Positions 16,158-24,350 of a stretch of DNA of 64,000 bases are shown in pieces. The DNA is from Pseudanabaena yagii GIHE-NHR1. GTDB lineage: Bacteria > Cyanobacteriota > Cyanobacteriia > Pseudanabaenales > Pseudanabaenaceae. A program made the position numbers and the translations under genes. The stretch spans positions 620,271 to 684,270 of the forward strand of contig NZ_JAAVJL010000002.1 in NCBI RefSeq assembly GCF_012863495.1. The letters run 5' to 3'. The notes under the pieces were generated by a model. It saw only the letters and a program-made list of their open reading frames with translations, did not search any database and was not told where the DNA came from. How positions within the stretch are numbered: the stretch's first letter is position 1; the number at the start of each line of letters is the position of its first letter.

Positions 16158-16640
16158 ATGAGCAATTTAATTGTTGTTGGTTTTAAAGATGAATTTACAG
16201 CCGATAAAGCTTTACAAGAGCTTAGAGAATTACAAAAAGAGCATCTAGTAGATTTAGAAGATGCTGCGATCGTAATTCGTAATAAAGAAGGAAAAATTCG
16301 CATTAAGCAGACTCAAGAACTAGCTATTGATGGCGCATTAAGTGGAGGATTCTGGGGTCTGCTATTTGGATTTATCTTTTTTAATCCGCTCCTTGGTTGG
16401 ACAGTTGGCGTGCTAGCAGGGGCAGTTTCTGGAGCATTAACAGATATTGGCATTGACGATAATTTCATCCGCGACCTCGGTAACACCATTGCCCCTAGTA
16501 CATCTGCTATCTTTGTATTAGTCAGAAGAGCTACTGCTGATAAAGTACTCACAGATCTGAGTAAGTTTGAAGGCAAAGTACTCAAAACTTCTCTATCAAA
16601 TGAAGATGAGGCAAAGCTCCAAATTGCTTTAACCAAATAG
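16158..16640 (+). CDS. DUF1269-family membrane protein
   Basis: The 160-residue protein fits DUF1269: an N-terminal ferredoxin-like half (MSNLIVVGFKDEFTADKALQ, LVDLEDAAIVIRNKEGKIRI), a glycine-rich membrane hairpin (about residues 55-95, SGGFWGLLFGFIFFNPLLGW then GVLAGAVSGALTD), and a C-terminal half (DNFIRDLGNTIAPSTSAIFVLV). Family members are small membrane proteins often found among stress genes. Related general-stress proteins at 36304 and 47153 share the layout of two soluble halves around a glycine-rich hydrophobic centre. Confidence 0.85.
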   Translation: MSNLIVVGFKDEFTADKALQELRELQKEHLVDLEDAAIVIRNKEGKIRIKQTQELAIDGALSGGFWGLLFGFIFFNPLLGWTVGVLAGAVSGALTDIGIDDNFIRDLGNTIAPSTSAIFVLVRRATADKVLTDLSKFEGKVLKTSLSNEDEAKLQIALTK

Positions 16641-16727
16641 TGAAGTGCAGATTTATTTCTCCCCTTGAGAAACTAAAGAATTAGTTGAAATAAGGCTTCA
16701 TAGTTTTTGTTAATCAAGGAGTTGTAT

Positions 16728-17192
16728 ATGTTATTTAATCCAATTCGACTAGGCTTTTTAGGAATTGTCGGTTTATGTCTTAGTTTAAATTTTGCATCCC
16801 CAACCCATGCAGAAACCTGTGAACCACTTAATGTCGTTGGTGCTGATGGAATTAGTGTCAAAAAGACTGTTTCTCCCTTTAGTACTTTAGTGACTAATAA
16901 CAACTGGAATACAGACTTCGCAGTTCCTAGCGATCGCTCTTACAATCGCTATGTGGCAACGATTGTTCCTGAAAACAATGCCAACTATGATATAGAACTC
17001 AATCTCAAATATAGTGACAATAGCTCTGGCGGAGCCTACAAAAAAGACAATGTGGCGGTTAAGGTCGGTCAACCACTACGACTCGTTGGTGTACCGCGAT
17101 CGCGTCGTGATCCTTTTCAGGTGAATGTATTTATCGGCGGACTCAATGCGATCGGTAATACCTATACCGTATCAGTTGACGGTTGTATTTAG
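16728..17192 (+). CDS. Exported hypothetical protein, 154 aa
   Basis: The ATG at 16728 has a good ribosome-binding site (AAGGAG) and starts a signal peptide (about residues 1-28, ending SPTHA before ETC). The mature part is beta-rich with two cysteines, one at each end (ETCEPL and VDGCI), so it may close as a disulphide-linked beta-sandwich in the periplasm. I do not recognise the family. Two hairpins follow, the second with a T-tract. Confidence 0.65.
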   Translation: MLFNPIRLGFLGIVGLCLSLNFASPTHAETCEPLNVVGADGISVKKTVSPFSTLVTNNNWNTDFAVPSDRSYNRYVATIVPENNANYDIELNLKYSDNSSGGAYKKDNVAVKVGQPLRLVGVPRSRRDPFQVNVFIGGLNAIGNTYTVSVDGCI

Positions 17193-17208
17193 ACATTGCA
17201 CTAAAAGA

Positions 17209-17251
17209 GAAATTTTTGAAAGCGCGGCTTCGCCGCGCTTTCAAAAATTTC
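17209..17251. repeat. Palindrome with GCGCGGC core
   Basis: Perfect 20-bp arms (17209-17228 and 17232-17251) enclose TTC. It lies between the stop codon at 17192 and the intrinsic terminator at 17262. Confidence 0.75.
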
Positions 17252-17261
17252 TATGTGCTGT

Positions 17262-17320
17262 AAGCACTTAAGCCATGTATTTCCACCTTCGATGGAAACA
17301 CACAGCTTAAGTGCTTTTTT
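17262..17320 (+). terminator. Intrinsic terminator of the exported-protein gene
   Basis: A 12-bp stem (AAGCACTTAAGC with its complement at 17305-17316), an inner stem (TTTCCA/TGGAAA) and a following run of six T form a classical rho-independent terminator. Confidence 0.85.
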
Positions 17321-17363
17321 GTAAAACTTTATTATTTATTAAATCAAGTTAATCAAATCAATT

Positions 17364-17393
17364 AAGAAATCAAACAGTCTACTGTCATGGTAG
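17364..17393 (+). promoter_or_regulatory. AATCAA-N16-GTA element, copy 1
   Basis: AATCAA at 17368-17373 and GTA at 17390-17392 are 16 bp apart, with CTGTCATG in between. The same spacing recurs upstream of four other small stress-type genes. The ATG of the small membrane gene is 55 bp from the start of AATCAA, suitable for a -35/-10 pair. Confidence 0.55.
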
Positions 17394-17422
17394 TGATAAA
17401 GAAAATATATTTCTAGACATAT

Positions 17423-17575
17423 ATGGACAAAACTAATCCTATCTTAGAATTTGGAATTGGTATAATTATTAGTTCTTTCGTGGCTCTAGTCTTACAGCAG
17501 TTTGGAGTGATTGACTTAATTTGTGATGTCGGATTTACTACCCAAAATATAACTGCTAATAAAACAAGCAAATAA
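17423..17575 (+). CDS. Small single-span membrane protein, 50 aa
   Basis: The ORF encodes MDKTNPILEFGIG and a single hydrophobic helix (about residues 9-31), then FGVIDLI and a polar tail. The motif FGVID at the end of the helix recurs in the 63-residue protein at 37800, and both genes sit behind the same AATCAA-N16-GTA element, which supports this short gene. The function is unknown. Confidence 0.55.
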   Translation: MDKTNPILEFGIGIIISSFVALVLQQFGVIDLICDVGFTTQNITANKTSK

Positions 17576-17625
17576 GAAAATAAGATTGATTTTTATAAAA
17601 TACTTACAAAGTAGTATAGGGTTAT

Positions 17626-17678
17626 AAGTAGCTGGGGCTGTGGCTCACGCGCAGCGTGAGCCACAGCCCCAGCTACTT
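17626..17678. repeat. Palindrome with AAGTAGCTGGG ends
   Basis: Perfect 25-bp arms (17626-17650 and 17654-17678) with a GCA loop. The outer AAGTAGCTGGG matches the ends of larger elements at 21408, 39616, 47731 and 55614. Confidence 0.8.
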
Positions 17679-17716
17679 TAGGATATTTTGAATAAAGTCT
17701 ACTACAGCATGAATCA

Positions 17717-17989
17717 ATGGCAAATGAGATTTTTGATCAAATATTTCGGGATAGCGAAGGCAAAATTGTTCTAGCACAAATGCCGAACTTACCTCTCATC
17801 ACTTGGCTGGTTGCTAGTATATTACAGCTAATTTTTACGACGGGTAAAATTAATATTGGGTTAGAAGTTCTATCCTTTGGAGCCATATTTACTTGGGCTT
17901 GGGAAGAATTATTCCAAGGTGTTAATTATTTTCGGCGCACACTAGGCTTTGTTGTAATAATTATGCTGATTTTGTCAAAAGTCCAGTAA
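17717..17989 (+). CDS. Small membrane protein, 90 aa
   Basis: Three hydrophobic segments (about residues 26-42, 46-62 and 73-88) follow a polar start. The middle holds acidic EELFQG and a basic FRRTLG. I recognise no family from the sequence; small membrane proteins of this look are frequent in cyanobacterial stress clusters. It lies between a palindrome and the diguanylate cyclase gene. Confidence 0.55.
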   Translation: MANEIFDQIFRDSEGKIVLAQMPNLPLITWLVASILQLIFTTGKINIGLEVLSFGAIFTWAWEELFQGVNYFRRTLGFVVIIMLILSKVQ

Positions 17990-18200
17990 TTTCACTGTAA
18001 AGATTTATTAGATTCTTATACAAACTATATATCTTATACATCGCTTCAACGTGATTTCAAGCAATAGAATTTTATGTTGATATTGTGAATACTGTGTAGT
18101 AAAGATTTTTCAATCTCCATAGCACATCCTAATAGCGTTTTACAAATGGGCGCATACTTATTTGTAAATCAAACAAATCGATCAGGCTAAAGGTTTAGAG

Positions 18201-18229
18201 GTTTTATTTTGTCTACGACAAAATAAAAC
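18201..18229. repeat. Hairpin GTTTTATTTTGTC upstream of the GGDEF gene
   Basis: Perfect 13-bp arms with a TAC loop. Nearly the same hairpin stands at 37631-37663. Here it lies 24 bp before the start codon of the diguanylate cyclase gene. Confidence 0.65.
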
Positions 18230-18252
18230 GCGCTATAAGCATTGAGAAGAAT

Positions 18253-19155
18253 ATGTACACTAAAATCATGGCAAATGCAGGTGCTTTGAACAAGTCAGGA
18301 AGCAATGAAGACATTTCTCTTAAACTTGTGCTTGAGCAAAGTGAGGAAATTAAAGCAAAAGTTAAGGAAGCCGCCGAACAAATAAGTTCGGTAAATGCTG
18401 TCCTCAAACAAGAAGAGGTCATTCCTCCATACTCGACCATGGAAGAAGTGATCGCTCAAAATGAAGAGGCTGAGCAAAAAGTAACTCAGGCTGTAGGGGA
18501 TTTACATCAGGTTAACGCTGAACTTGCTAAGCAGGTTGCCGAAAGAATTAATATTGAATTAGAACTAAAACAGACTAAGAGCGAACTATCTGACATACGT
18601 GCTGATTTATCAAAATCCCAAGTCAAAGAGAAAGATGCACTATATATTGCACTGCATGACTCATTAACGGGACTTCCCAACCGTTTACTACTAGAGCAAC
18701 GTCTTGATCATGGATTAACTCAAGCTAGAAGATATGGTTGGAAACTGGCGATCCTGTTTATTGACCTAGATAAATTTAAGAATATTAATGATTCCTATGG
18801 TCACGATATTGGCGATAAAGTTTTGATTCGTGTCGCAGAACGTTTACAAGCTTCTGTACGTGGCGAGGATATGGTCAGTCGTTGGGGAGGAGATGAGTTC
18901 ATCTGTGTCATGCTGAACATCAAGCATGAAGCTGACGTGATTAGTCTTGCCAACAAGATGGTTGAGGAGATTTCTCAGAAATGTGACTTTAACGGAACTA
19001 TGGTTTCTATAAGCGCCACGATTGGAATTGCTCTATGCCCTAGGGATGGAGAAACGGCTGAAATCCTCTTTAAACAGGTTGATCGAGCTATGTATAGATC
19101 TAAAGGAACACACCAGCGAGTGATGCTGTTTAGTGAAGATATCTTAGATGTTTAA
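18253..19155 (+). CDS. Diguanylate cyclase (GGDEF) with coiled-coil N-terminus, first copy
   Basis: About 130 N-terminal residues are helical coiled coil (EEIKAKVKEAAEQISSVNAV and onward), with no PAS, GAF or membrane sensor. The GGDEF domain begins at DSLTGLPNRL and has the intact catalytic SRWGGDEF and, five residues upstream, an RxxD inhibitory site (RGED). It should make cyclic-di-GMP from two GTP and be product-inhibited. A very similar protein is encoded at 43964-44881. Activation may come from a partner protein or from coiled-coil assembly. It converges on the MFS gene at a strong palindrome. Confidence 0.9.
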   Translation: MYTKIMANAGALNKSGSNEDISLKLVLEQSEEIKAKVKEAAEQISSVNAVLKQEEVIPPYSTMEEVIAQNEEAEQKVTQAVGDLHQVNAELAKQVAERINIELELKQTKSELSDIRADLSKSQVKEKDALYIALHDSLTGLPNRLLLEQRLDHGLTQARRYGWKLAILFIDLDKFKNINDSYGHDIGDKVLIRVAERLQASVRGEDMVSRWGGDEFICVMLNIKHEADVISLANKMVEEISQKCDFNGTMVSISATIGIALCPRDGETAEILFKQVDRAMYRSKGTHQRVMLFSEDILDV

Positions 19156-19180
19156 TGGTGGGTAGCGCTTTACGTTGCCT

Positions 19181-19225
19181 ATAACTTTTCAAAAAGATTG
19201 CTTCGCAATCTTTTTGAAAAGTTAT
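19181..19225. terminator. Bidirectional terminator between GGDEF and MFS genes
   Basis: Perfect 21-bp arms (19181-19201 and 19205-19225) with a TTC loop separate two convergent genes. The upstream GGTAGCGCTTTACGTTGCC resembles the header of the TACAGCGCTTTGCGC element family. Confidence 0.75.
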
Positions 19226-19232
19226 CTGGATT

Positions 19233-20546
19233 TTAACAATTCTCATGGACAAATAGTAGAGGAATAACTGCCACTAAACGAAAAATTGCAGAAAGAAAAA
19301 ATACTCCCAAAATTCCTTCATAATGGGCATATTGGGCTAAAGTTCCACCCAAGGTTGTACCCAAGGCACTACTAACGCCTGCGATCGCAGAGACGATCGC
19401 AAAAAAAGTTGCGTGATGTTCTATAGGTGCAATACCAATCTGAATATTATTACTGCCTAGATCGATCGCCGCCCAAGTCCCGCCTAAAAAGAGATGAAAG
19501 ATGATCAGATATAGCCACAATTGTTCTTGCACTTGCGATATCCCAGTCAGCAACCAGAATAAAGGCGTAATGGCGATCGCCATACCCACCAATATCAATA
19601 AAGGACGATTGCCATAGCGATCGCTTAATCTTCCCCACACCAATAGCATCAGCATATTTGCGCCACTCGATAGGCTACTTAATAGCGTTACCCAAGTGAT
19701 ATCGACACCGAGATTCTCTAGCATATAGAGATTAAAAAAGGGAGTACTGAGATTAACGGCAAATCCCCAGAGGGCAACATAGATTAGAAAAAAGATGAGG
19801 TTACGATCTTGAAACGGAGCGATGAGATTATTAAATAGATTTATTTGATAATGTTCTTTTTCTGGTTCAGCTTGATATTTAGTTTGATATCTCTGAGGAT
19901 TAACATCGATCATCAAATGTTGACAGGTCAAACTCGCCACCCCTGCCAAGATGCCCATACTCAGCACCAGTCCATATCCAGCAATACTTCCGCCTTGCCA
20001 ATTAGCGATGATAAAACTAGCGATCGGTAAACAGAGTAAACCCGTAACATTGCTAACGATGCTACGCACACTATAGTACCGTCCCCGTAATTTTGCGGGA
20101 ACTAATGCGGCGAGCCAACTCATCCAAGAAGCACTGCCCAATGCCGCTAAGATATTGGAAGTAATGACCAAAACCAAAGTCAAATAGACTAGCTCTCTAG
20201 AGAAGTCAGTATTTGCACCTCTTAAAATAATGCCAACAAGGAGAACGAGCCAAATTAGTCTCGCTGGCAAAAATGTCCAGATTCCATAGTCATGGCGGCT
20301 ATGAGAACGATTGGATAATAAAGCTCCTAAAGGTTGCAAGAGATTTGCTAACATGGGTAGAGAAGCTAACATCCCAATCTCAAAGGGACTCGCACCTAAA
20401 TCAATCAAAAAGCTACTAAGTAGAACGCCCCCTGTGATATTGCTAAAAACCGTTGATAAACTGCCATCAATACTTGATGCACGGAGGCTAGTACGAACAG
20501 ATACTTTCAGTTCTCTTTCTTCTTCAGCATAGGTTTCAATGATCAA
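19233..20546 (-). CDS. Major facilitator superfamily transporter
   Basis: The 437-residue protein shows about twelve transmembrane helices in two halves. Family marks include the loop 2-3 region with SNRSHSRHDY and the second-half equivalent WGRLSDRYGNRP, close to the MFS motif GxLaDRxGrr. The start MIIETYAEEERELKVSVRTS is cytosolic. It is a secondary carrier or drug exporter of unknown substrate. Its start codon is 47 bp from that of the divergent DUF1345 gene. Confidence 0.85.
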   Translation of the reverse strand: MIIETYAEEERELKVSVRTSLRASSIDGSLSTVFSNITGGVLLSSFLIDLGASPFEIGMLASLPMLANLLQPLGALLSNRSHSRHDYGIWTFLPARLIWLVLLVGIILRGANTDFSRELVYLTLVLVITSNILAALGSASWMSWLAALVPAKLRGRYYSVRSIVSNVTGLLCLPIASFIIANWQGGSIAGYGLVLSMGILAGVASLTCQHLMIDVNPQRYQTKYQAEPEKEHYQINLFNNLIAPFQDRNLIFFLIYVALWGFAVNLSTPFFNLYMLENLGVDITWVTLLSSLSSGANMLMLLVWGRLSDRYGNRPLLILVGMAIAITPLFWLLTGISQVQEQLWLYLIIFHLFLGGTWAAIDLGSNNIQIGIAPIEHHATFFAIVSAIAGVSSALGTTLGGTLAQYAHYEGILGVFFLSAIFRLVAVIPLLFVHENC

Positions 20547-20592
20547 AATGAGCCTAGATATTTCTTAAGATGTTTTATAAATTGGATTGACA

Positions 20593-21294
20593 ATGACCTT
20601 ACCGAATAAATCTCAAAAAGCTTTGGTCAAAAATAAACTTTCTCATCAATGGAGAGTGCGATCGCGCCTAATTTTATCCAGTCTCGTTGCTATAATTGTC
20701 GCAATTTTCTTGCCTAACTGGTTTAGTATATCTACCCGTATTCTCTGTATATGGAATGCAGGGATGATTAGCTTTTTATTAGCAACTTGGACATTAATGT
20801 TCCAAGCAAAACCTAAAACCATGCGTCGGAATGCTCAAAGCCAAGATGAGGGACGTTTAGTAATTTTGAGCTTAATTACGGCGGCAGCTTGTGCCAGCAT
20901 ATTAGCGATCGCTTTCATTTTGAGAGAAGCCAAAGGGCAAGATATCAATATTGTCATTCCTCATGTAATTCTGGCAGTGATTACAATTATTGGTTCATGG
21001 TTACTCGTCCATACAATTTTCGCGATGCACTATGCCCATGAATATTATCAAGATCATCAAATACATTGTGATACCAAAGCAGGTGGACTAGATTTCCCTG
21101 ACGATATTGAACCCGACTATTGGGATTTTCTATACTTCTCGTTTGTTATTGGCATGACTAGTCAAGTTTCTGATGTACAGATCACTTCGCGATCGCTAAG
21201 GAGATTATCTTTGTTCCATAGTATTCTTTCTTTTTTCTTTAACACTGCTATTGTAGCAATGAGTATTAACATTATTGCTGGCTTAATTCAGTAA
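20593..21294 (+). CDS. DUF1345-family membrane protein
   Basis: The ATG at 20593 is preferred over an in-frame TTG two codons upstream. About five transmembrane helices are seen. The C-terminal half holds the DUF1345 hallmarks WLLVHTIFAMHYAHEYY, a GGLDFPDDIEPDYWDFLYFS segment and FVIGMTSQVSDVQITSR. The family is uncharacterised and widespread; the pattern suggests a channel-like two-helix unit. It is divergent from the MFS gene and has a palindromic repeat downstream. Confidence 0.82.
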   Translation: MTLPNKSQKALVKNKLSHQWRVRSRLILSSLVAIIVAIFLPNWFSISTRILCIWNAGMISFLLATWTLMFQAKPKTMRRNAQSQDEGRLVILSLITAAACASILAIAFILREAKGQDINIVIPHVILAVITIIGSWLLVHTIFAMHYAHEYYQDHQIHCDTKAGGLDFPDDIEPDYWDFLYFSFVIGMTSQVSDVQITSRSLRRLSLFHSILSFFFNTAIVAMSINIIAGLIQ

Positions 21295-21407
21295 CCTATT
21301 AGTTCTTATTGTAATGATTTATAAACTTCTAATACAAATCATACAATTTATACAGTATGCAAACATGATTTCAAACAATGGGGTGTAAAAATCATTTTCT
21401 ATCTAAC

Positions 21408-21511
21408 TAAGTAGCTGGGTGCAATTAAATATAAAATTCCAAAACCTGTGGCGCACGCGCAGCGTGCGCCACAGGTTTTGGTTCTGGTTTTTAATTACAC
21501 CTAGCTACTTA
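21408..21511. repeat. Modular palindromic element (AAGTAGCT ends)
   Basis: Outer arms AAGTAGCTGGGTGCAATTAA and the complement of AAGTAGCTAGGTGTAATTAA enclose an inner palindrome with 20-bp arms (from 21439) whose sequence is unlike the inner palindromes of the other copies, apart from a GTGCGC core shared with 55614. Confidence 0.8.
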
Positions 21512-21546
21512 GTAAGAATCAGTTATTTATATAGAGGAATCCCATC

Positions 21547-21963
21547 ATGAGTAATGCAACTGAGACTTTGAGTAAACAGTTTTTTGATAATTTACAAGTG
21601 CTTGAAGATCGAGCCAAGTCTCTGAAAGAGAATATTCAGTCTTCAACTAAAAAGACACAATCAGAAATCCAATCTTCTCTCGTAGAAATAAGAACAAACT
21701 TAAGTGCGAAAAAGCATGAATTTGATGAGTATCGCACAAAGTTGCAAACGCAGTTTGCAGAACAAGAATCTGAGTTGAAGTCAAATATTGAAGAATGGAA
21801 AACAAGTCACGAAGTCAAAAATCTGGAAAATCGGGCTGATAAAGCAGAAGAATATGCCTCAAATATGATCTACTTGGCAATGGCAACAATGGAAGAAGCC
21901 GAAGAAGCGACCTTAGCTGCAATTTCTAGCAGACTTGATGCTGACGCTGCTAACAAATCATAA
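21547..21963 (+). CDS. Coiled-coil hypothetical protein, 138 aa
   Basis: The protein is almost wholly helical, acidic and rich in Glu, Lys and Ser, with heptads from about residue 10 to 115 and no membrane segment. It ends with an Ala-rich stretch (ATMEEAEEATLAAISSRL). I know no function. It begins a run of three small genes (with the DUF5335-like and YggT genes) in the same orientation inside the stress cluster. Confidence 0.65.
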   Translation: MSNATETLSKQFFDNLQVLEDRAKSLKENIQSSTKKTQSEIQSSLVEIRTNLSAKKHEFDEYRTKLQTQFAEQESELKSNIEEWKTSHEVKNLENRADKAEEYASNMIYLAMATMEEAEEATLAAISSRLDADAANKS

Positions 21964-22032
21964 CCATTTTCAATTTTGGCTTTGCGAATCACAAATCAAT
22001 TTCAACTCCTAACCAATTTTTGAGAGAATCCT

Positions 22033-22386
22033 ATGATGAATAAAATTGATCTCAGCCAATCTGTATCAGGCGAGGAATGGGGAGAATTTTTTGATCGGTT
22101 TTCCACTAATAATCGTGGACGACATATTTCAATGGAAACCATTGATGAAGAGATAGGTGATTACAAACTGATTAGTAACGCACCTTTACTAGCAATGATT
22201 TACGATCGCCCTGACAAGGGAGATAATTTAGCGATCGAAGTGGGTCAAGATCAAATGACCTATGGTCATACCATTGATTCTCCTGTAGAGGTTTCGACAG
22301 GACAGAACACAAATGGTGAAATTGTCGCAATGTGTATTATCGATAATACGGGAAGAAAGACTCTGATTAAATTACACGCTGATTGA
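22033..22386 (+). CDS. DUF5335-like protein, 117 aa
   Basis: A single small soluble domain opening with VSGEEWGEFFDRFSTNNRGR and continuing with PLLAMIYDRP and LAIEVGQDQMTYGHTIDSPV. This resembles DUF5335 proteins, which are short and accompany stress genes; the match is from memory and moderate. No catalytic motif is visible. Two adjacent ATGs (22033 and 22036) can serve as start. Confidence 0.6.
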   Translation: MMNKIDLSQSVSGEEWGEFFDRFSTNNRGRHISMETIDEEIGDYKLISNAPLLAMIYDRPDKGDNLAIEVGQDQMTYGHTIDSPVEVSTGQNTNGEIVAMCIIDNTGRKTLIKLHAD

Positions 22387-22452
22387 AATTAAATTGAAAT
22401 CAAACACTGTGTAAAAGGGTTTAACCACTATCAAAAATTCAAGGTATTAAAA

Positions 22453-22941
22453 ATGAATGATAATCAGAGTGATGAGAATAATCTGAAGCGTCGGCAAGAC
22501 TTACTTTCACGTGCTTCTCGCCTTACGCCACTGAATAAAGGTGATGAAAATAATCTGGAGCGTCGTCAAGACTTACTACAGGATGAAGAAACCTTTCGGC
22601 TTCGACAAGAAGAGCAACGCTTAGGAGCCGCTCAGCGAAGTAATACCTATATCTGGATAGTGAATAGCATTTATTGGCTAGGAGGATTACTGGAAATCTT
22701 GCTAGGACTAAGGTTTGCACTTCGTCTATTTGGCGCTAATCCTCAAAATGAATTTGCGCGATTGATTAATAATTTATCGGCTCCCTTTATAGCACCATTT
22801 TCCACCCTATTCATTAGTCCCACTTCAGATAAAGGTGCAAATATCTTTGATGTGAATATTGTGATTGCGATTATTGCCTATGCACTCTTGAGTTACCTTG
22901 TTGTGTCCCTAGTAAGATTCATTTTCTACAATAGAGTATAA
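22453..22941 (+). CDS. YggT-family membrane protein with repeated N-terminal motif
   Basis: Residues about 65-160 contain the YggT-type arrangement: two hydrophobic helices around LRFALRLFGANPQNEFARLI and the family's SAPFIAPF segment. YggT proteins are small membrane proteins linked to osmotic stress and, in cyanobacteria and plastids, to membrane organisation. The N-terminus is unusual: ENNLKRRQDLL and ENNLERRQDLL, the same motif repeated 22 residues apart, in a charged helical extension. A hairpin follows the stop codon. Confidence 0.8.
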   Translation: MNDNQSDENNLKRRQDLLSRASRLTPLNKGDENNLERRQDLLQDEETFRLRQEEQRLGAAQRSNTYIWIVNSIYWLGGLLEILLGLRFALRLFGANPQNEFARLINNLSAPFIAPFSTLFISPTSDKGANIFDVNIVIAIIAYALLSYLVVSLVRFIFYNRV

Positions 22942-22955
22942 GCAAGTCTTGTTTT

Positions 22956-22998
22956 CAGAAGATGGATGGCGGCGCTTTGTGCCACCATCCATCTTCTG
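22956..22998 (+). terminator. Hairpin after the YggT gene
   Basis: Imperfect 18-bp arms (CAGAAGATGGATGG and complement) enclose a GGCGCTTTG-type loop, as in the hairpins at 41909 and 44918. It lies 15 bp after the stop codon. Confidence 0.65.
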
Positions 22999-23014
22999 GT
23001 TTTGTGGGTAAAAA

Positions 23015-23782
23015 ATGTTATATAAGGAGACTAAATTGCTAGATCACTCATTTGGTTTCTATGGTATTGCCCTATTTGGCATTATTCTCGTTAGATATTT
23101 TCTAGTGGCAGGGGGGATGTACCTATTCTTTTATGCACCATTTCGCCAATCATTCTCAGAACCCGATCTAAGACAGCTCCCTGACAAAAAATTAATTCAA
23201 AACGATATTAAACTCTCGGTGCTTTCGGCAGCAGTATTTGCGATCGCTTCAGCCTTAATTTTATCGAGCTATAGTTTGGGGATTACCCGCCTATACAGCG
23301 ATCCTCAACAGTATGGTCTTTGGTATTTGGGTATAAGCTACGTCGTAGTTTTGATTCTTCAGGATACCTATTTTTATTTTACCCATCGTTTATTTCATCA
23401 CCCATCACTTTTTCATTGGGTGCATCAAGGACACCACCGATCTCACCATCCCACCCCTTGGACTTCATTTGCCTTTGATCCGCTAGAAGCGATCGTCAGT
23501 TCTCTCTTTCTCATGAGTATTGTTTTTATTCTGCCACTGCATTTCATCACTATGATAGCAGTGCTAACGACAATGACAGTTTGGGCTGTATTAAACCATT
23601 TAGGAATGGATCGACTTCCCCTATCCTTCCCTCATCATTGGCTGGGTAAGTGGTTTATTGGGCCCGATCATCATTCTATTCATCATCTTAAGTACAATCG
23701 ACACTATGGGCTTTATTTCACTTTTTGGGATAAATTGCTCGGTACTGAAGATTCCAATTTTACGAAGAAATTAAATGAGTAA
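23015..23782 (+). CDS. Sterol desaturase/fatty acid hydroxylase family protein
   Basis: The protein has four or five transmembrane helices and the eight-histidine motif of membrane di-iron hydroxylases: HRLFHH, then HQGHHRSHH, and GPDHHSIHH. Such enzymes use O2 to hydroxylate or desaturate sterols, carotenoids or fatty acids. The substrate is unknown. An in-frame TTG at 23036 has a far better ribosome-binding site (AAGGAG) than the ATG at 23015, so the protein may be seven residues shorter. A degenerate repeat with a MITE-type end follows at once. Confidence 0.85.
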   Translation: MLYKETKLLDHSFGFYGIALFGIILVRYFLVAGGMYLFFYAPFRQSFSEPDLRQLPDKKLIQNDIKLSVLSAAVFAIASALILSSYSLGITRLYSDPQQYGLWYLGISYVVVLILQDTYFYFTHRLFHHPSLFHWVHQGHHRSHHPTPWTSFAFDPLEAIVSSLFLMSIVFILPLHFITMIAVLTTMTVWAVLNHLGMDRLPLSFPHHWLGKWFIGPDHHSIHHLKYNRHYGLYFTFWDKLLGTEDSNFTKKLNE

Positions 23783-23783
23783 C

Positions 23784-23905
23784 TGATGTTACGTGGAACG
23801 CAGATGATAAATCTCTTGCTGCTAGCGAAGCAGGGCAACCACGGGGGGATTGCCCCTACCTGTAAATTTTTTATATCTTGTAGGGGCTGCGCCCCCGTGC
23901 CAGCC
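23784..23905. repeat. Degenerate palindromic repeat with a single MITE end
   Basis: It begins with CTGATGTTACGTGGAA, matching the terminal repeat of the element at 15979, and contains an imperfect palindrome (GCCCCTAC to GTAGGGGC, with GGCAACCACGGGGG opposing CCCCCGTGCC). The opposite MITE end is absent. No gene is supported between 23783 and 24068. Confidence 0.55.
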
Positions 23906-23972
23906 CCAGACTGCTTTGCGATTTTTATACAATTTGTATCGTATTCAATCAATTTAATCAATTCATGCAGAA

Positions 23973-23997
23973 AGTCAAATATCTGCTTGTCATAGTA
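23973..23997 (+). promoter_or_regulatory. AATCAA-N16-GTA element, copy 2 (upstream of CsbD)
   Basis: AGTCAA at 23973-23978 and GTA at 23995-23997 are 16 bp apart with TTGTCATA between. About 60 bp upstream of the GTA this region also matches copy 5 (TATTCAATCAATT), so the two CsbD genes share a promoter block. Confidence 0.55.
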
Positions 23998-24068
23998 ATC
24001 ACAGAAGTCCAGAATTACGGACTCAACTCTAAAAGAATATTCCTCAACTTTAATCAGGAGAACATATT

Positions 24069-24251
24069 ATGAGTTTAGAAAATAGAGCTAAGGCAACTGC
24101 CAAAAATGTCGAAGGGAAAATCCAAGAATCAGTAGGTGACCTAACTGGTGATACTAACGCTCAAGTAAAAGGTAAGGAAAAACAAGCTGAGGCGAAAGTT
24201 CGTCATGCTACTGAAGATGTTAAAGATGAAGTCAAAAAGGCTATTGACTAA
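24069..24251 (+). CDS. CsbD-family stress protein, first copy
   Basis: The 60 residues are a typical CsbD protein: SLENRAKATAKNVEGKIQES, then VGDLTGDTNAQVKGKEKQAE. It is small, soluble, strongly charged and predicted helical. CsbD was named from a Bacillus sigma-B general-stress gene, and the molecular role is still unsettled. It is nearly the same as the protein at 46194-46376. A ribosome-binding site (AGGAGA) lies before the ATG, and a shared promoter-like element lies about 75-100 bp upstream. Confidence 0.9.
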   Translation: MSLENRAKATAKNVEGKIQESVGDLTGDTNAQVKGKEKQAEAKVRHATEDVKDEVKKAID

Positions 24252-24350
24252 TAGTTTTGGAGTCATAGAGGTGATTTATAAATTGACTCTATAGTCAAGA
24301 ATCTGGAATTCATCAAATTTACTTTTTGCAATTAATTTGGAATAAAAAAT

